A stretch of DNA of 64,000 nucleotides from Parashewanella spongiae (GTDB taxonomy: Bacteria; Pseudomonadota; Gammaproteobacteria; Enterobacterales; Shewanellaceae): contig NZ_CP037952.1 in assembly GCF_004358345.1 (NCBI RefSeq), positions 3,224,001 through 3,288,000 of the forward strand, written 5' to 3'. This document shows, piece after piece, positions 44,722 through 54,497 of the stretch. The notes beneath the pieces were generated by a model. It worked only from the letters and a program-made list of their open reading frames with translations, was not told the DNA's origin and did not search any database. The stretch's first letter is position 1. The number at the start of each line of letters is the position of its first letter. The translations under genes and the position numbers were made by a program.

Positions 44722-47351
44722 GCTTGAGAGTAAGGACAGTGAAATTGCAGAGTTAAATCAATCATATCAAACCTTACTGGAGCAATTTCGTTTAGCTCAG
44801 CATCATCGCTTTGGTCGAAGCAGTGAAGTTTGTGAGGCTCAAGGTGAATTGTTTAATGAAGCTGAAACTCTGGTTGAAGACGATATTTTAGAAGCTGATA
44901 CCACACCTGAGCGAGAAACCACTCCGCCAAAGACAAAAGAAAAGCCTAAACGCAAACCATTACCTAAACACTTACCACGTGTTCAAGTGATCCATGACAT
45001 TGATGAAGCAGACAAACAGTGTGACTGTTGCGGTCATCAGCTTCAACAAATGGGCAAGGATGTCAGTGAAAAACTGGAGTTTATCCCTGCTAAAGTTAAA
45101 GTTATAGAAAATATTCGCTTAAAGTACAGCTGCCAGCATTGTGAGAAAAGCGGTACTCAACCCAACATCAAGCAAGCATCTGTGCCTAGCAGCCCAATAC
45201 CAAAAGGTTATGCTACGCCGAGTTTGCTCAGTCAAATTATCACCAGTAAATATCAATATGCCTTACCGCTTTATCGACAAGAAACCATGTTCAAACAACA
45301 TGGTATTGAAATCAGTCGACGCACCATGTCGGACTGGATGATGAAATGCGGTGCGTTATTTAAACCCTTGCATCAACGGTTGAGAGAAATACAGCTCTCA
45401 CAACCCGTGATTCAAGCAGATGAAACTACGGTAAAAGTCATCAATGATGAACGAGCGAAATCGTATATTTGGGTGTACTGCTCAGGTGCTGATTCACCAG
45501 CATCGAGTAATGTCGCATTTAAAGGTATTCCCATCATGCGTAATATCGTGCTGTTTGATTATCAAAATGGCAGTCGCTCAGGTGCTTGTCCGCTGAAGTT
45601 CTTGGGTGATTTTAATGGTTATCTGCAAACTGACGGCTATGCGGCTTATCAAAAGGTTAACGCTGAGCTTGTCGGTTGCTGGGCGCATGCAAGAAGAAAG
45701 TTTATTGAAGCTCAGACAGCGCAAGGGAAAACCAAAGTTGGTAAGGTCAATGTCGCCATCAGTTTCATTCAAAAACTGTATGCAATAGAGAAAAACATTG
45801 CTGACTTATCTGTTGATGAAAAAATGAAAAAAAGACAAATTAAGTCCGAACCTATCTTGGCAGATTTTAAAGCTTGGCTGGATAAGTCAGCACTGCAAGT
45901 ATCAAGTAAAGGCAAACTAGGTGAAGCCATTACTTACAGCTTAAATCAGTGGAGTAAATTAAAACGCTACACAGAAAGCGGCTTGTTGAATATCGATAAT
46001 AATCGTGCCGAACGAGCAGTAAAACCGTTCGTCATCGGCAGAAAAAATTGGTTGTTCAACATCAATCACAAAGGTGCTGAAACCAGCGCCATGCTCTACA
46101 GCATAATCGAAACTGCAAAAGCTAACGGTCTAATTCCTTTTGATTACATCAATCATTGCTTAGAAGAACTCGCAAAATCACCGATCGAGCTTGAAAGCTT
46201 GCTGCCATGGAATGTTAAGCTGGGCTAGATGTAGTTCAGCGGACGTTTACATATCAACGACAATTTTATTAATATCATTACTGGTTTGAGCGCCCTCAAT
46301 AGCTACTAACAAGAAGATGTTTCCACCTGAAGTAGTCAACTTGGCACTAATAAATCTAAAGTCGCTATCGGGGTAATTATTTGTTTTAACAGGATGAAAA
46401 CGATATTGATTAGCTTTTGAAGCATACAAATCATCGAGTAAAGCGTGTCCACAAGATGCTAAACTACAGGTGAATAAAATCTCAAAATCAGCAGCTTTTA
46501 GCGACATTAAATAATTTTTATAAATCTGAAGTGTAGACTGACTATTACCGGTTACTTAGGTTATAACCAATGGTTGTGCCTTTTCCTTCAACTGTAATGG
46601 TTGGAGTAACGTCATTAATCGCAACCTCAGTTGGAATATATACCTTTTCAAATTCCCGTTGTTGATAGTCCGTAATATAAGCCCCTTGATAACGGCTCAT
46701 AACTGGATGATCCAAGCTGCCTTCAATGTCTTCTTTTTCAGCTTCTAAAACTGTTTGTTCTGTTTGTATCAATATATCGCGATTAACACTAACCTGATCT
46801 AAAAGTAATGCTTCTGGTTCGATAATTGTCTGCTCAATGCCGATTTCACTATCATAAACATCTGTAATAATCCATTGGAAATAAACATCACCTTTATCAG
46901 TAGATTGCCTCGCGACTAAAAACCGAGTGTTGTCATCATCATCATCTGCAACCCTACTATTATAGTTAGCCCAACTTCTCCAATAGAAATCCAACGGCTG
47001 ATAACCACAAAGTACATCAACACAATCAATCAGTAAGTCAGCACCTAACTTTTCTACGACTTGTTTATAGTTCCGGCCAACTTCAAGCGTAGACTTATTC
47101 TTTTTCAGACTATAGCCATGAGCCGTGATTTTTCCTATAACTTCAATTAATTGGGTATCTTCGGTGCCAGGTACCACACTAACTGGTACCAATATCTATT
47201 TGTAATGAATGACACCGCTGTTTTCAAGCGTCGAGTCTTTATAGCGTGAAACTGCTGGATGATCTTCTTCTAAGGCATGAGCTTGTGTCACAGTAAAAAT
47301 AGACAAAGAGAAAATAAAGAAGATTATTACTCTATAAATCGATAGTTTCAT

Positions 47352-47491
47352 CTGTACATCTTTGTATTATTGAAGATATTTTTCAACCTGAGCTTTGCAT
47401 GAACAAGCAGTTATAATTGACTGACACTTCAATCCTCAAATTTATCCATATGTGTACACTGTACACTTTCAAATTTTACACCTACCATTTG
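47352..47491. other. spacer between algL and the OmpA-like pseudogene
   Basis: Contains an imperfect palindrome GTGTAC-ACT-GTACAC (47452-47466) of operator-like size, which could serve the OmpA-like promoter (minus strand). No rho-independent terminator for the alginate operon is evident. Confidence 0.3.
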
Positions 47492-48595
47492 CTAAAATTT
47501 GTTAGAAGTACTGCTGTAAATAACTTGAAGTGAAACATTACCGCCAAGCCGCGATGATTTAAATGGTCCATATTTTTTATTTAGCTCAGCTAAGCTTTTC
47601 GAGTTATGGTATTTAAGGTAGACAGGTATCCACGCTAGTGAAGATTGAACATATAAGTTTTTTATATTTTGTTCAGGCAACAGCTTATCTGTTACTGAAT
47701 GTTGAAACGCCGAACTACTGTTCAACCCTAGACTTACATTATCAACTAATAAGTTAATCTCAGCTGATTGAGATGAAATCATATCATCACCATTAGCGTA
47801 AGCTAAATCAGCCATCATAACTAAAGGGATTAATGCATAATTATGATAGCTTAAAGCTCTAGAGTTTCGTTTTAACTCATTAGGCAAAAAACCATCGCTG
47901 GTGAGTTGTGACATTGCGATACGATAACGATTCAACGCCCATTGATAATAGTCATTATTATTAAGTAAAATCGCACTGTTCATCACAGCCCAACCTGCCC
48001 AGTAATCATGATTATTTATTTTATCAATTTTGCGATTACTCCATTCGGTTATAGCCTTATTCGTAATTCTATCAATCCAATGTGTAATATTGACAACTCG
48101 GGGATTATTCAAATCAATGTGAGATTTAAAAGCAATTAAATTTGAAGATATTGCTGCTAAACTCCATTTTCGAACAGACTTTCCAGTATGGTTAGTAGCA
48201 TTACCCATTAAGGCATTATTGTTTGCCCATGGCTCGATAGTGTCTAGCATACAATCGAATAAACTTTGTGAGGAATACTTTCCTTCTGCATGCAGAGTCG
48301 CGAGTTTGCTCAAGTTTTTCTCGAACTGTCGAATGTCTGCTGTTTCTTGTTGATATAATGCAGCTGATTTAGTGTGGGTTTTATCACGCCCTTTGTTGTT
48401 AACATTGTCACGTGGTCCGTATTTTGAACTGAACTCAAGCGACTTTACATACGGCTTGGTGCTTATCATTTTTGAACAATCAAAATCACGAGTTGAGGTT
48501 GATTTCGGGATATCATAACTTGGACGCAAAACATGGCATCCCGTCATCAGTAATATCCCTAACGTCATCAATAAAACCTTTACACACACTATCAT
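47492..48595 (-). CDS. algL: alginate lyase AlgL (PL5 family), lipoprotein form
   Basis: 367 residues. Cleaves poly-mannuronate by beta-elimination in the periplasm, clearing polymer that fails to be exported. Recognisable PL5 parts are KYGPRDN (catalytic-site Lys/Arg region), KINNHDYWAGWAVM (the NNH.YW motif with the catalytic His), then the RALSYHNYALIPLVMMADLA helix with Arg and Tyr. The N-terminus ILLMTGC is a lipobox, so this version is probably membrane-anchored, whereas Pseudomonas AlgL is soluble. It is the last gene of the operon and overlaps algX by 4 bp. Confidence 0.88.
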   Translation of the reverse strand: MIVCVKVLLMTLGILLMTGCHVLRPSYDIPKSTSTRDFDCSKMISTKPYVKSLEFSSKYGPRDNVNNKGRDKTHTKSAALYQQETADIRQFEKNLSKLATLHAEGKYSSQSLFDCMLDTIEPWANNNALMGNATNHTGKSVRKWSLAAISSNLIAFKSHIDLNNPRVVNITHWIDRITNKAITEWSNRKIDKINNHDYWAGWAVMNSAILLNNNDYYQWALNRYRIAMSQLTSDGFLPNELKRNSRALSYHNYALIPLVMMADLAYANGDDMISSQSAEINLLVDNVSLGLNSSSAFQHSVTDKLLPEQNIKNLYVQSSLAWIPVYLKYHNSKSLAELNKKYGPFKSSRLGGNVSLQVIYSSTSNKF

Positions 48596-49917
48596 AGTTC
48601 CTTAGAGCACACTTTAGTGGTTACTTTGGTGCCTACCCATTCAGGATCAGTAACATTGATGGCAAGTGCCAAAAAATGTAACTCTTGTTCTGCTGTAATT
48701 ACACTGGGATCAAACAAAAAATGCCCGTCCATTTCTTGCAGTCTACTATGTCCAATTTTTCTGTTTATTTTTCTATTTTCAACAAAGTGGGTAGTCAGTT
48801 TAAACTCTTTAACCGCTTTATTGCCGAAGTTAACATCAAATAAAAGTTGTTTTTGTTTCATTTTCTTGAAATCTTCACCGCCATTATATGCGACGATATT
48901 CTCACCTAATTTCAGCTGAACATTCGTTGAAATTACAGAGTCCAAGTCGCAGCTTTTATCTTCTAGCTTTGGTAAGGCTAAAGCAAACATTGAAGCTTTG
49001 ATATTTGTTGCCGGATATTCCCATATGATCAGTTTAGGTGGATTGTTTTTAAATTCAGTAGAATGCACGTATTGAGTTAAAGCCACAACAAGCCCACCAC
49101 CCGCAACCGAATAATTGTCCACTCCCGCTTGCATTGCTTCGCTTAAAAAGCCAGCAAAATGCAAACGTGGAATTGCCGAAAAACTAGTCCCAAGTAATAC
49201 TACGTCACTGATTTCGTCCTCTTCAAATAACGCATTTTCTGCTTCTGAGTCAGAGGAAACATTTTGATATAGTTTATGATACTCTTTTGGATACCCTTGA
49301 TCTTGACAATGAATCTTAAATCTTTTTTGCAGTTTACTTTCTAAACCGTAAATACCATTACTGTGAGTTAACACTTGTTGTTTCTTAATCTGCTGGTAAA
49401 CAGGCAAATCTTTTACATATTCTTTTATTAAATTAGCGGTAACTTTTGCGCCTTCAGGTCGCCAATGAAAATCTCTTTTAAAAAAAAGCTGAGATTGTTT
49501 GGTGCTGAACATTGAAGTTAAATCCGCAACATGTAGACCTAATTGTTTAAGTGTTGTTATATGGTCTAGATATTTATTTTTTGCTATTTCAAAATCAAAG
49601 TTTGCAGAAACTGGAATTTTATGTGGGTACACGATATTGCGTCTTGGTACAGGCACTAATATTAGTGTACTGCCACGCTTTTTAAATTGCTGGTTGAGCT
49701 CTGCAAGCATCGAAGCTGCATCATCTGAAATTTCTGTATTAACGCTAAGTTGTTTTTCAGTAAATAACCAGTTGTCCAGTCCTTGAATGAATTTTTTGTT
49801 TTGATTGTTGTCGTCAATGCCATTTATCACTTCACATTCTGGAGTGGTGTAATTTGATTGCTGCGCATTTATAGTTAATGAAAACGTGAGTAATAATACC
49901 CATATTAGACACTTCAT
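48592..49917 (-). CDS. algX: alginate O-acetyltransferase AlgX
   Basis: 441 residues with a signal peptide (MKCLIWVLLLTFSLTINA). The SGNH-hydrolase-like domain has FKRDFHWRPEGAK (catalytic Asp and His) and LLGTSFSAIPR (catalytic Ser), and the C-terminal ~100 residues match the position of the AlgX carbohydrate-binding module. AlgX performs the terminal O-acetylation of mannuronate residues in the periplasm and is part of the export complex. It overlaps algL and follows algF after 2 bp. Length and both motifs distinguish it from AlgJ upstream. Confidence 0.88.
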   Translation of the reverse strand: MKCLIWVLLLTFSLTINAQQSNYTTPECEVINGIDDNNQNKKFIQGLDNWLFTEKQLSVNTEISDDAASMLAELNQQFKKRGSTLILVPVPRRNIVYPHKIPVSANFDFEIAKNKYLDHITTLKQLGLHVADLTSMFSTKQSQLFFKRDFHWRPEGAKVTANLIKEYVKDLPVYQQIKKQQVLTHSNGIYGLESKLQKRFKIHCQDQGYPKEYHKLYQNVSSDSEAENALFEEDEISDVVLLGTSFSAIPRLHFAGFLSEAMQAGVDNYSVAGGGLVVALTQYVHSTEFKNNPPKLIIWEYPATNIKASMFALALPKLEDKSCDLDSVISTNVQLKLGENIVAYNGGEDFKKMKQKQLLFDVNFGNKAVKEFKLTTHFVENRKINRKIGHSRLQEMDGHFLFDPSVITAEQELHFLALAINVTDPEWVGTKVTTKVCSKEL

Positions 49918-49919
49918 TC

Positions 49920-50561
49920 TTACATCCTTGTATTAATTTGGCTTGAACTTATAGCAATCGCAACACCATCCGAGGCATCAATAATAGCGATATTTTTTAT
50001 CTTATCTTTCTGCAAGTGTTGTTTATTTGTTTCTCGTACTTTCGTTGTATCTTCAAAAATACCCATGTTGATTGACAAAGCATTGATTTCTCGGTAACCA
50101 GTAGCATTTGGTTTAACGTTTTCGATGATAGTCACTTTACCATTGGCAGTTTTTAAGCTTAATGTTTTCGCTTTTGAATAGTTATAAACGGCTATCATGG
50201 ACTTACCTTTTTTATTTATTTTTTTGTCTACGGCAAAGGTTAAATTACCGTCTGGTTTAGTCACCACCGTATAAAACTGCCCTTGTTTCACATCTATTGA
50301 TAACTCATGGCCATTAATGCTGAAGTTATTTTGGCCAGCACGCACTCGTATATAGCTGGAAAAAGTAAAACTGGCTGTATTGTTTATTTTTTTATTAACA
50401 GAAACAAAATTCGCAACGATACTATGCTCCGTAAGATTTAACACTCTCACTAATGCTTCATTCGCTTTAACTTGAGGATCATATAATGCAGTCTCATTGC
50501 TATATGCATTACTTGTGCTGATTAATAACAACGCTGTTATAAGCCTGATAAAACATTTCAT
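49920..50561 (-). CDS. algF: alginate O-acetylation protein AlgF
   Basis: 213 residues with a signal peptide ending near TSNAYS. The periplasmic beta-rich protein starts ALYDPQVKANEALVRVLN, a typical AlgF beginning, and contains YNYSKAKTLSLKTANGKV. AlgF works with AlgI, AlgJ and AlgX in acetate transfer; it carries no catalytic motif itself. Its ATG overlaps the algJ stop by 4 bp, indicating coupling. Confidence 0.85.
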   Translation of the reverse strand: MKCFIRLITALLLISTSNAYSNETALYDPQVKANEALVRVLNLTEHSIVANFVSVNKKINNTASFTFSSYIRVRAGQNNFSINGHELSIDVKQGQFYTVVTKPDGNLTFAVDKKINKKGKSMIAVYNYSKAKTLSLKTANGKVTIIENVKPNATGYREINALSINMGIFEDTTKVRETNKQHLQKDKIKNIAIIDASDGVAIAISSSQINTRM

Positions 50562-51616
50562 ATTGAACCTTCCTTGGGTTTTTCTGGGGAAATCACTATA
50601 TAACGTTCAGGTATTTCCCATATGACGAGCTTTAATGGGTGACGCTTTAATTCTTCTGATTTAATAAACTCTGCCATTGGCATAAATGGGCCTTTACCAT
50701 TTTGAGACATGTCTAAGATATTAAGCCCTGAATATTGTTGTAGTGCTCCAACAAAATTCCATTCTGGTTTCGCACTGTAACTTGTGCCTACAATAGCCAC
50801 TGGGTACTCAATGTCATCAAATAACCCTATTTCATCCATTGATTGTGTTCGTTCTTGATTTAAGGCAGAAATTTGGCCACCTAAAAATGAAAAATAAGGC
50901 TCTAATGGTAAATAATTTAATAAATCACCGCGATAGGGTTTTCCCTCTAATGTTTTGGTAATAAAGCGGTGACTGTGCCAATTTAAATCATTGAATCGAT
51001 TTTTTAGCTCAGCCGCTATATATCTTGCGGATAGCTTGGCACCAACTGGACTCCAATGAGTATCATTTTTTACAAATGTTTCTTGACTATTCTGTTGATT
51101 CAACACAGGTAGCAAACTGATATTAGGTACTTGATGTTGAGATAACCAATCAGTGAAATATTGATAACGAGATTTTGCGAACTTAGGTAAAGGTTTTGTG
51201 AGATATTCAGAATAAACGCGTGCTTTAGAAGGCAAAACAACAACGATGATCTGAATGCCTTGTTGTTGTAACTGAGCCTGTGTATTGGTAATCGTATTTA
51301 AACGATTTTGAATTTCAAGTGCATGTTGTGGCGTGTTATCAAATTCTTCAGCAGTAAATAACCAACCATTTTTACCAATTACAACACCTGACTGACCTTC
51401 GTTAAATACCACAAAATTAACTGCCGTCCAAAAGTTTAGCGCAAACTGATGTGCTGAAAAGGCTTGATCATATTGCTGTTCAATATTGTAAAATTGTTGA
51501 CCATTAATCCAATTTAATTTGGGATCAATATTAATGGTTTGCCAATTCAAGTGGCTTAATATGGTAAAAGTTAACATTAACCCAATAAAGCCATAGGTAT
51601 TTATTTTTCTATACAT
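50558..51616 (-). CDS. algJ: alginate O-acetyltransferase AlgJ
   Basis: 352 residues. An N-terminal signal anchor (TYGFIGLMLTFTILSHL) and a periplasmic SGNH-like domain: GKNGWLFTAEEF, FVKNDTHWSPVGAK (Asp/His) and IVGTSYSAKPEWNF (Ser). AlgJ takes acetyl groups delivered by AlgI and passes them toward AlgX and the polymer. It lies 12 bp after algI. The catalytic triad residues are all present. Confidence 0.88.
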   Translation of the reverse strand: MYRKINTYGFIGLMLTFTILSHLNWQTINIDPKLNWINGQQFYNIEQQYDQAFSAHQFALNFWTAVNFVVFNEGQSGVVIGKNGWLFTAEEFDNTPQHALEIQNRLNTITNTQAQLQQQGIQIIVVVLPSKARVYSEYLTKPLPKFAKSRYQYFTDWLSQHQVPNISLLPVLNQQNSQETFVKNDTHWSPVGAKLSARYIAAELKNRFNDLNWHSHRFITKTLEGKPYRGDLLNYLPLEPYFSFLGGQISALNQERTQSMDEIGLFDDIEYPVAIVGTSYSAKPEWNFVGALQQYSGLNILDMSQNGKGPFMPMAEFIKSEELKRHPLKLVIWEIPERYIVISPEKPKEGSI

Positions 51617-51628
51617 TGTCAGTTCATC

Positions 51629-53014
51629 CTAAAATTGAAAGTACAGAAATGGTGAATAACTTTGCGCCGAAAGCTTCAACACTGATATTGCAAACAAAGG
51701 CACAAGCATATAACTGGCAATCCTTGACCATTTAACTTGAACTTTTCGTTTTAGTTTCGGTAAAAAGCCAGCAATAACAATCGTTACATAAGCAAGCACT
51801 AACACTGAGGTTTGAATACTATCTAGTGCTATCGCTGATTGAGACGATAAGCCATTAAAACCAAACATGGCTTTATACAAACTTAATGCCTCTGATACTG
51901 AATTGGCACGAAACATCACCCAACCTAGGATAACGATAAATAATGTAAACAACCAAGCAACTGGATTAAATGATTTATATCGACCCAGTTTTAATTTTTT
52001 CTCAAGCGCTAACCAAGCACCATGCCACGCACCCCATAATAAAAAAGTCCAATTCGCTCCATGCCACAAACCGCCGAGTAACATGGTTAAAAATAAATTA
52101 CGGTAGGTTTTAATTGTGCCTTTACGGTTTCCACCTAATGGAATGTACAAATAATCTCGCAACCAACTAGAAAGACTGATGTGCCATCTGCGCCAAAACT
52201 CAGTAATACTTTGGCTTATATATGGTTGATTAAAGTTATTAATAAATCTGAATCCCATCATCAACCCAAGGCCAATTGCCATGTCACTATAACCAGAAAA
52301 ATCAAAATACAGTTGCGCTGTATAGGCAAATGCAGCGGTCCAAGCTTCGATTAAATCTGGTGAAGCAACAGCAAAACTGGTATCGACAATTGGGGCTAGC
52401 GAGTCCGCAATAAACACTTTTTTAATAAAACCAATCATGAACCAACTGCAACCTTGGCCAAATTTAGCTAGGCTATGTTGGCGACACTTGAACTGGCCAA
52501 CTAAATCTTTATATCGCAAAACTGGACCAGCTATAAGTTGCGGGAACAAAGCGACAAAAGCGGCAAAATCAATAATGTTTTTGGTTGCTGGTGCATCTTT
52601 TCTATAAACGTCAACAATGTAACTTATGGATTGAAAAATATAAAAAGAAATCCCAATGGGTAAAATAATATTCACTAAATTAAAAGGTGCTATTCCAACA
52701 GTGGTTAACACCGTATTAAAGCTATCGACACCAAAGTTAGCGTATTTAAAATAAGCTAATACCAGTAAGTTACCCACAACACCAATTCTGAGCCAGAATA
52801 GCTTTTTTACAGTAGTGCTAATGTTAAGCCCGATGTAATAATTAAAGCCAGTTACTACAATGAATAACAACAAAAAATCAATTCGCCACCAAGCATAAAA
52901 AGCATAACTTGCAGCAAGAATGACCAAATTTTTATACTTATCATTGGTTAGATAATAAATTGATAAGAACAAAGGTAGAAAGCTGAAAAGAAAAATATTA
53001 GATGAAAAAATCAC
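51629..53014 (-). CDS. algI: alginate O-acetylation MBOAT protein AlgI
   Basis: 461 residues, polytopic inner membrane, MBOAT family. The start MIFSSNIFLFSFLPLFL is family-typical; later landmarks are FPQLIAGPVLRYKDL, YTAQLYFDFSGYSDMAIGLG, EFWRRWHISLSSWLRDYLYI and LLGGLWHGANWTFLLWGAWHG with the conserved active-site histidine. It moves acetyl groups from a cytosolic donor across the membrane to AlgJ/AlgX. The start codon is GTG at 53014 preceded by GGAG; algG ends 2 bp upstream. Confidence 0.95.
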   Translation of the reverse strand: MIFSSNIFLFSFLPLFLSIYYLTNDKYKNLVILAASYAFYAWWRIDFLLLFIVVTGFNYYIGLNISTTVKKLFWLRIGVVGNLLVLAYFKYANFGVDSFNTVLTTVGIAPFNLVNIILPIGISFYIFQSISYIVDVYRKDAPATKNIIDFAAFVALFPQLIAGPVLRYKDLVGQFKCRQHSLAKFGQGCSWFMIGFIKKVFIADSLAPIVDTSFAVASPDLIEAWTAAFAYTAQLYFDFSGYSDMAIGLGLMMGFRFINNFNQPYISQSITEFWRRWHISLSSWLRDYLYIPLGGNRKGTIKTYRNLFLTMLLGGLWHGANWTFLLWGAWHGAWLALEKKLKLGRYKSFNPVAWLFTLFIVILGWVMFRANSVSEALSLYKAMFGFNGLSSQSAIALDSIQTSVLVLAYVTIVIAGFLPKLKRKVQVKWSRIASYMLVPLFAISVLKLSAQSYSPFLYFQF

Positions 53015-53015
53015 C

Positions 53016-54497
53016 CTATTCTCCTTTTTTTACAAACGCGACGGCTTTATTATCTTTTTCTATGGCCTTTAATATCTTTTGGTTAAATGGAGCATAACCA
53101 CCTGTAAACATTGCACCAGACTTATCACTTGACACTCTTAAAAACGCACCAGAAACCACCAAGGGATAGAGCTTATCTGAGCCTAATGCACCTGATTTAT
53201 TGTGTATAAATTGGTCATGGATTGAAGCATAACTGGCTTTTTTTACATAAGGGTCTAAGACGAGACCCCTTTCTTTACCATTCGGGTCAGCCGTGTAAAT
53301 GTATACCCCTAATTGACCGTTTCCTTTAATAATATTTTTTGCTGAAGTGACATGCTGACTGTTGCGTATTCTAATACCATGCTTGCCATTATTGTGAATT
53401 ACGTTGCCGTATATCAATGCGTCTGGGCTTTCGAAAAGCGTAATTCCATCACCTTTGTTGTTGTATGAATGATTGTAAGCAATGACGTTATTTTTACTTT
53501 GCCTGTCTAACACAACCCCATTACCGTTGTTATCAAAAGATTTATTATTAAATATCCAGCTGTCTTCAACTCCCCGAGATACGATGATCCCATGAAGCTG
53601 CCTTGTTTTGTGGGTAGTGTTATTAGCAATCACTAAACGTTTTGAATAATCGTGGGGATCAATCCCATAAACGATATTATCAAAGTACGTGTTTCCCACT
53701 ATGACGGTATCCTCTGCTTCATAAGAATAAAAACCATAATAAATATCTTCAAAAAAATTATCAATAAACCAACCGTTAGGGTTGTCATGAACTGCATCAC
53801 TATGTTTTTTAGGTACACTGGTTAGCAATACTCCATAGGATTTAGACTGAAAATAACCTAAATGTTTAAATGTAGACGCTACTAAGTGTGTATTCGATAA
53901 ACCTTGCCCTGTTATAAAGGGCCTAAAGGATTTCTTATGTTTAAAAAAAGCAGGGGCATTGCGATGCTCATCCCAGCCAATGATTTGTGTTTCGATAAAA
54001 AATACATTTCCAGCATTTAATATAAACGCACCTTTCGTTTGACTTAATAATAATTTGTCAGCATTGGTGTCTTTACTAATGATGAGTGTTGCTTTACTCG
54101 AAATAATAATAGGCAGTCGCGATATATAAACACCATCAGCAAGGCGTTGAAAATATTTTCCATCCACTTGTTTGACTAAATCGTCTAATGTAGCCACACC
54201 ATATTTAATTACAATTGCTTGTGGGTAAGTTGTTTGCCTTTTTACCCACTCAATGGCTCTAATACCTTTAGAGAACTCTTGAAATGCATTAATATCATAT
54301 ATTTTTTCAAGCGCAATTGTGGGCGGACTATCCAATTTAGGGCGTTTATTCTTAACCCATTGTAAATTGTACATGGATATATCGGGTAATGACGGAGCCA
54401 TAATCGACTGCGCTAATGGTTGCGGCGGCAGCATTTCAACTGTTTCCGCCCTAGATAACCCTGCTAGAACCGAAAGTATTAAAAGTAAATATTTCAT
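53016..54497 (-). CDS. algG: mannuronan C5-epimerase AlgG
   Basis: 493 residues with a signal peptide (MKYLLLILSVLAGLSRA). It converts D-mannuronate to L-guluronate within the polymer in the periplasm and is part of the trans-envelope complex. The right-handed beta-helix is evident from repeated N-rich coils (GVVLDRQSKNNVIAYNHSYN, IYGNVIHNNGKHGIRIRN). The catalytic DPHD motif is present in VYGIDPHDYSKRLV. The start overlaps the algE stop by one base (TAATG). Confidence 0.93.
   Translation of the reverse strand: MKYLLLILSVLAGLSRAETVEMLPPQPLAQSIMAPSLPDISMYNLQWVKNKRPKLDSPPTIALEKIYDINAFQEFSKGIRAIEWVKRQTTYPQAIVIKYGVATLDDLVKQVDGKYFQRLADGVYISRLPIIISSKATLIISKDTNADKLLLSQTKGAFILNAGNVFFIETQIIGWDEHRNAPAFFKHKKSFRPFITGQGLSNTHLVASTFKHLGYFQSKSYGVLLTSVPKKHSDAVHDNPNGWFIDNFFEDIYYGFYSYEAEDTVIVGNTYFDNIVYGIDPHDYSKRLVIANNTTHKTRQLHGIIVSRGVEDSWIFNNKSFDNNGNGVVLDRQSKNNVIAYNHSYNNKGDGITLFESPDALIYGNVIHNNGKHGIRIRNSQHVTSAKNIIKGNGQLGVYIYTADPNGKERGLVLDPYVKKASYASIHDQFIHNKSGALGSDKLYPLVVSGAFLRVSSDKSGAMFTGGYAPFNQKILKAIEKDNKAVAFVKKGE

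Larger units (their letters stand above)
43386..46228 (+). pseudogene. IS66-family transposase TnpC interrupted by ISAs1 copy 2
   Basis: The start is MTKSIQSLLDDNALLQQLLL at 43386. The reading frame is split after ALLES by the ISAs1 insertion at 43470-44721 and resumes with KDSEIAELNQSYQTLLEQF. Removing the IS and one 10-bp repeat restores a single ORF of about 525 codons. The downstream part from 44849 is intact: zinc site CDCCGHQL, YSCQHCEKS, VIQADETTVKV, GCWAHARRKF and IDNNRAERAVKPFVIGRKNW. An internal start could still produce most of the catalytic domain but not the N-terminal leucine-rich segment. Confidence 0.88.
42560..46250 (+). mobile_element. IS66-family element B carrying a nested ISAs1 element
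   Basis: The ends are GTAACCGTGCAGTAAAC (42560) and GTAAACGTCCGCTGAAC inverted (46250), with an 8-bp target duplication ATATCAAC (42552-42559 and 46251-46258). The intact paralogue has this octamer once. Without the nested ISAs1 copy and its duplication it would be about 2.43 kb. It encodes tnpA, tnpB and an interrupted tnpC. Confidence 0.92.
41972..47351 (-). pseudogene. second copy of the OmpA/DUF4892-like gene, multiply disrupted
   Basis: Aligns with 38477-39982 along its whole length: start ATG at 47351 with the same GATGTACAG leader, C-terminus at 41972. Lesions: a nonsense codon at 47196-47198 (Lys to TAG), a 7-bp insertion near 46549-46555 causing a frameshift, IS66 element B (42560-46250), and a 164-bp element (42157-42320). 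It is the older, dead member of a tandem pair flanking the Flp/Tad-like genes. Where undisturbed it keeps DHPVMSRYQGAYITDYQQRE and VVGHTDNVGT. Confidence 0.9.

Noticed and set aside
47452-47466. GTGTACACTGTACAC as a regulator box for the alginate operon
   Set aside because: It lies beyond the 3' end of the operon, and its only plausible client is the dead OmpA-like gene; recorded only as a minor note.
48617-48919. Plus-strand ORFs inside algX and other alginate genes
   Set aside because: They are shadows of well-supported minus-strand genes without their own ribosome sites.
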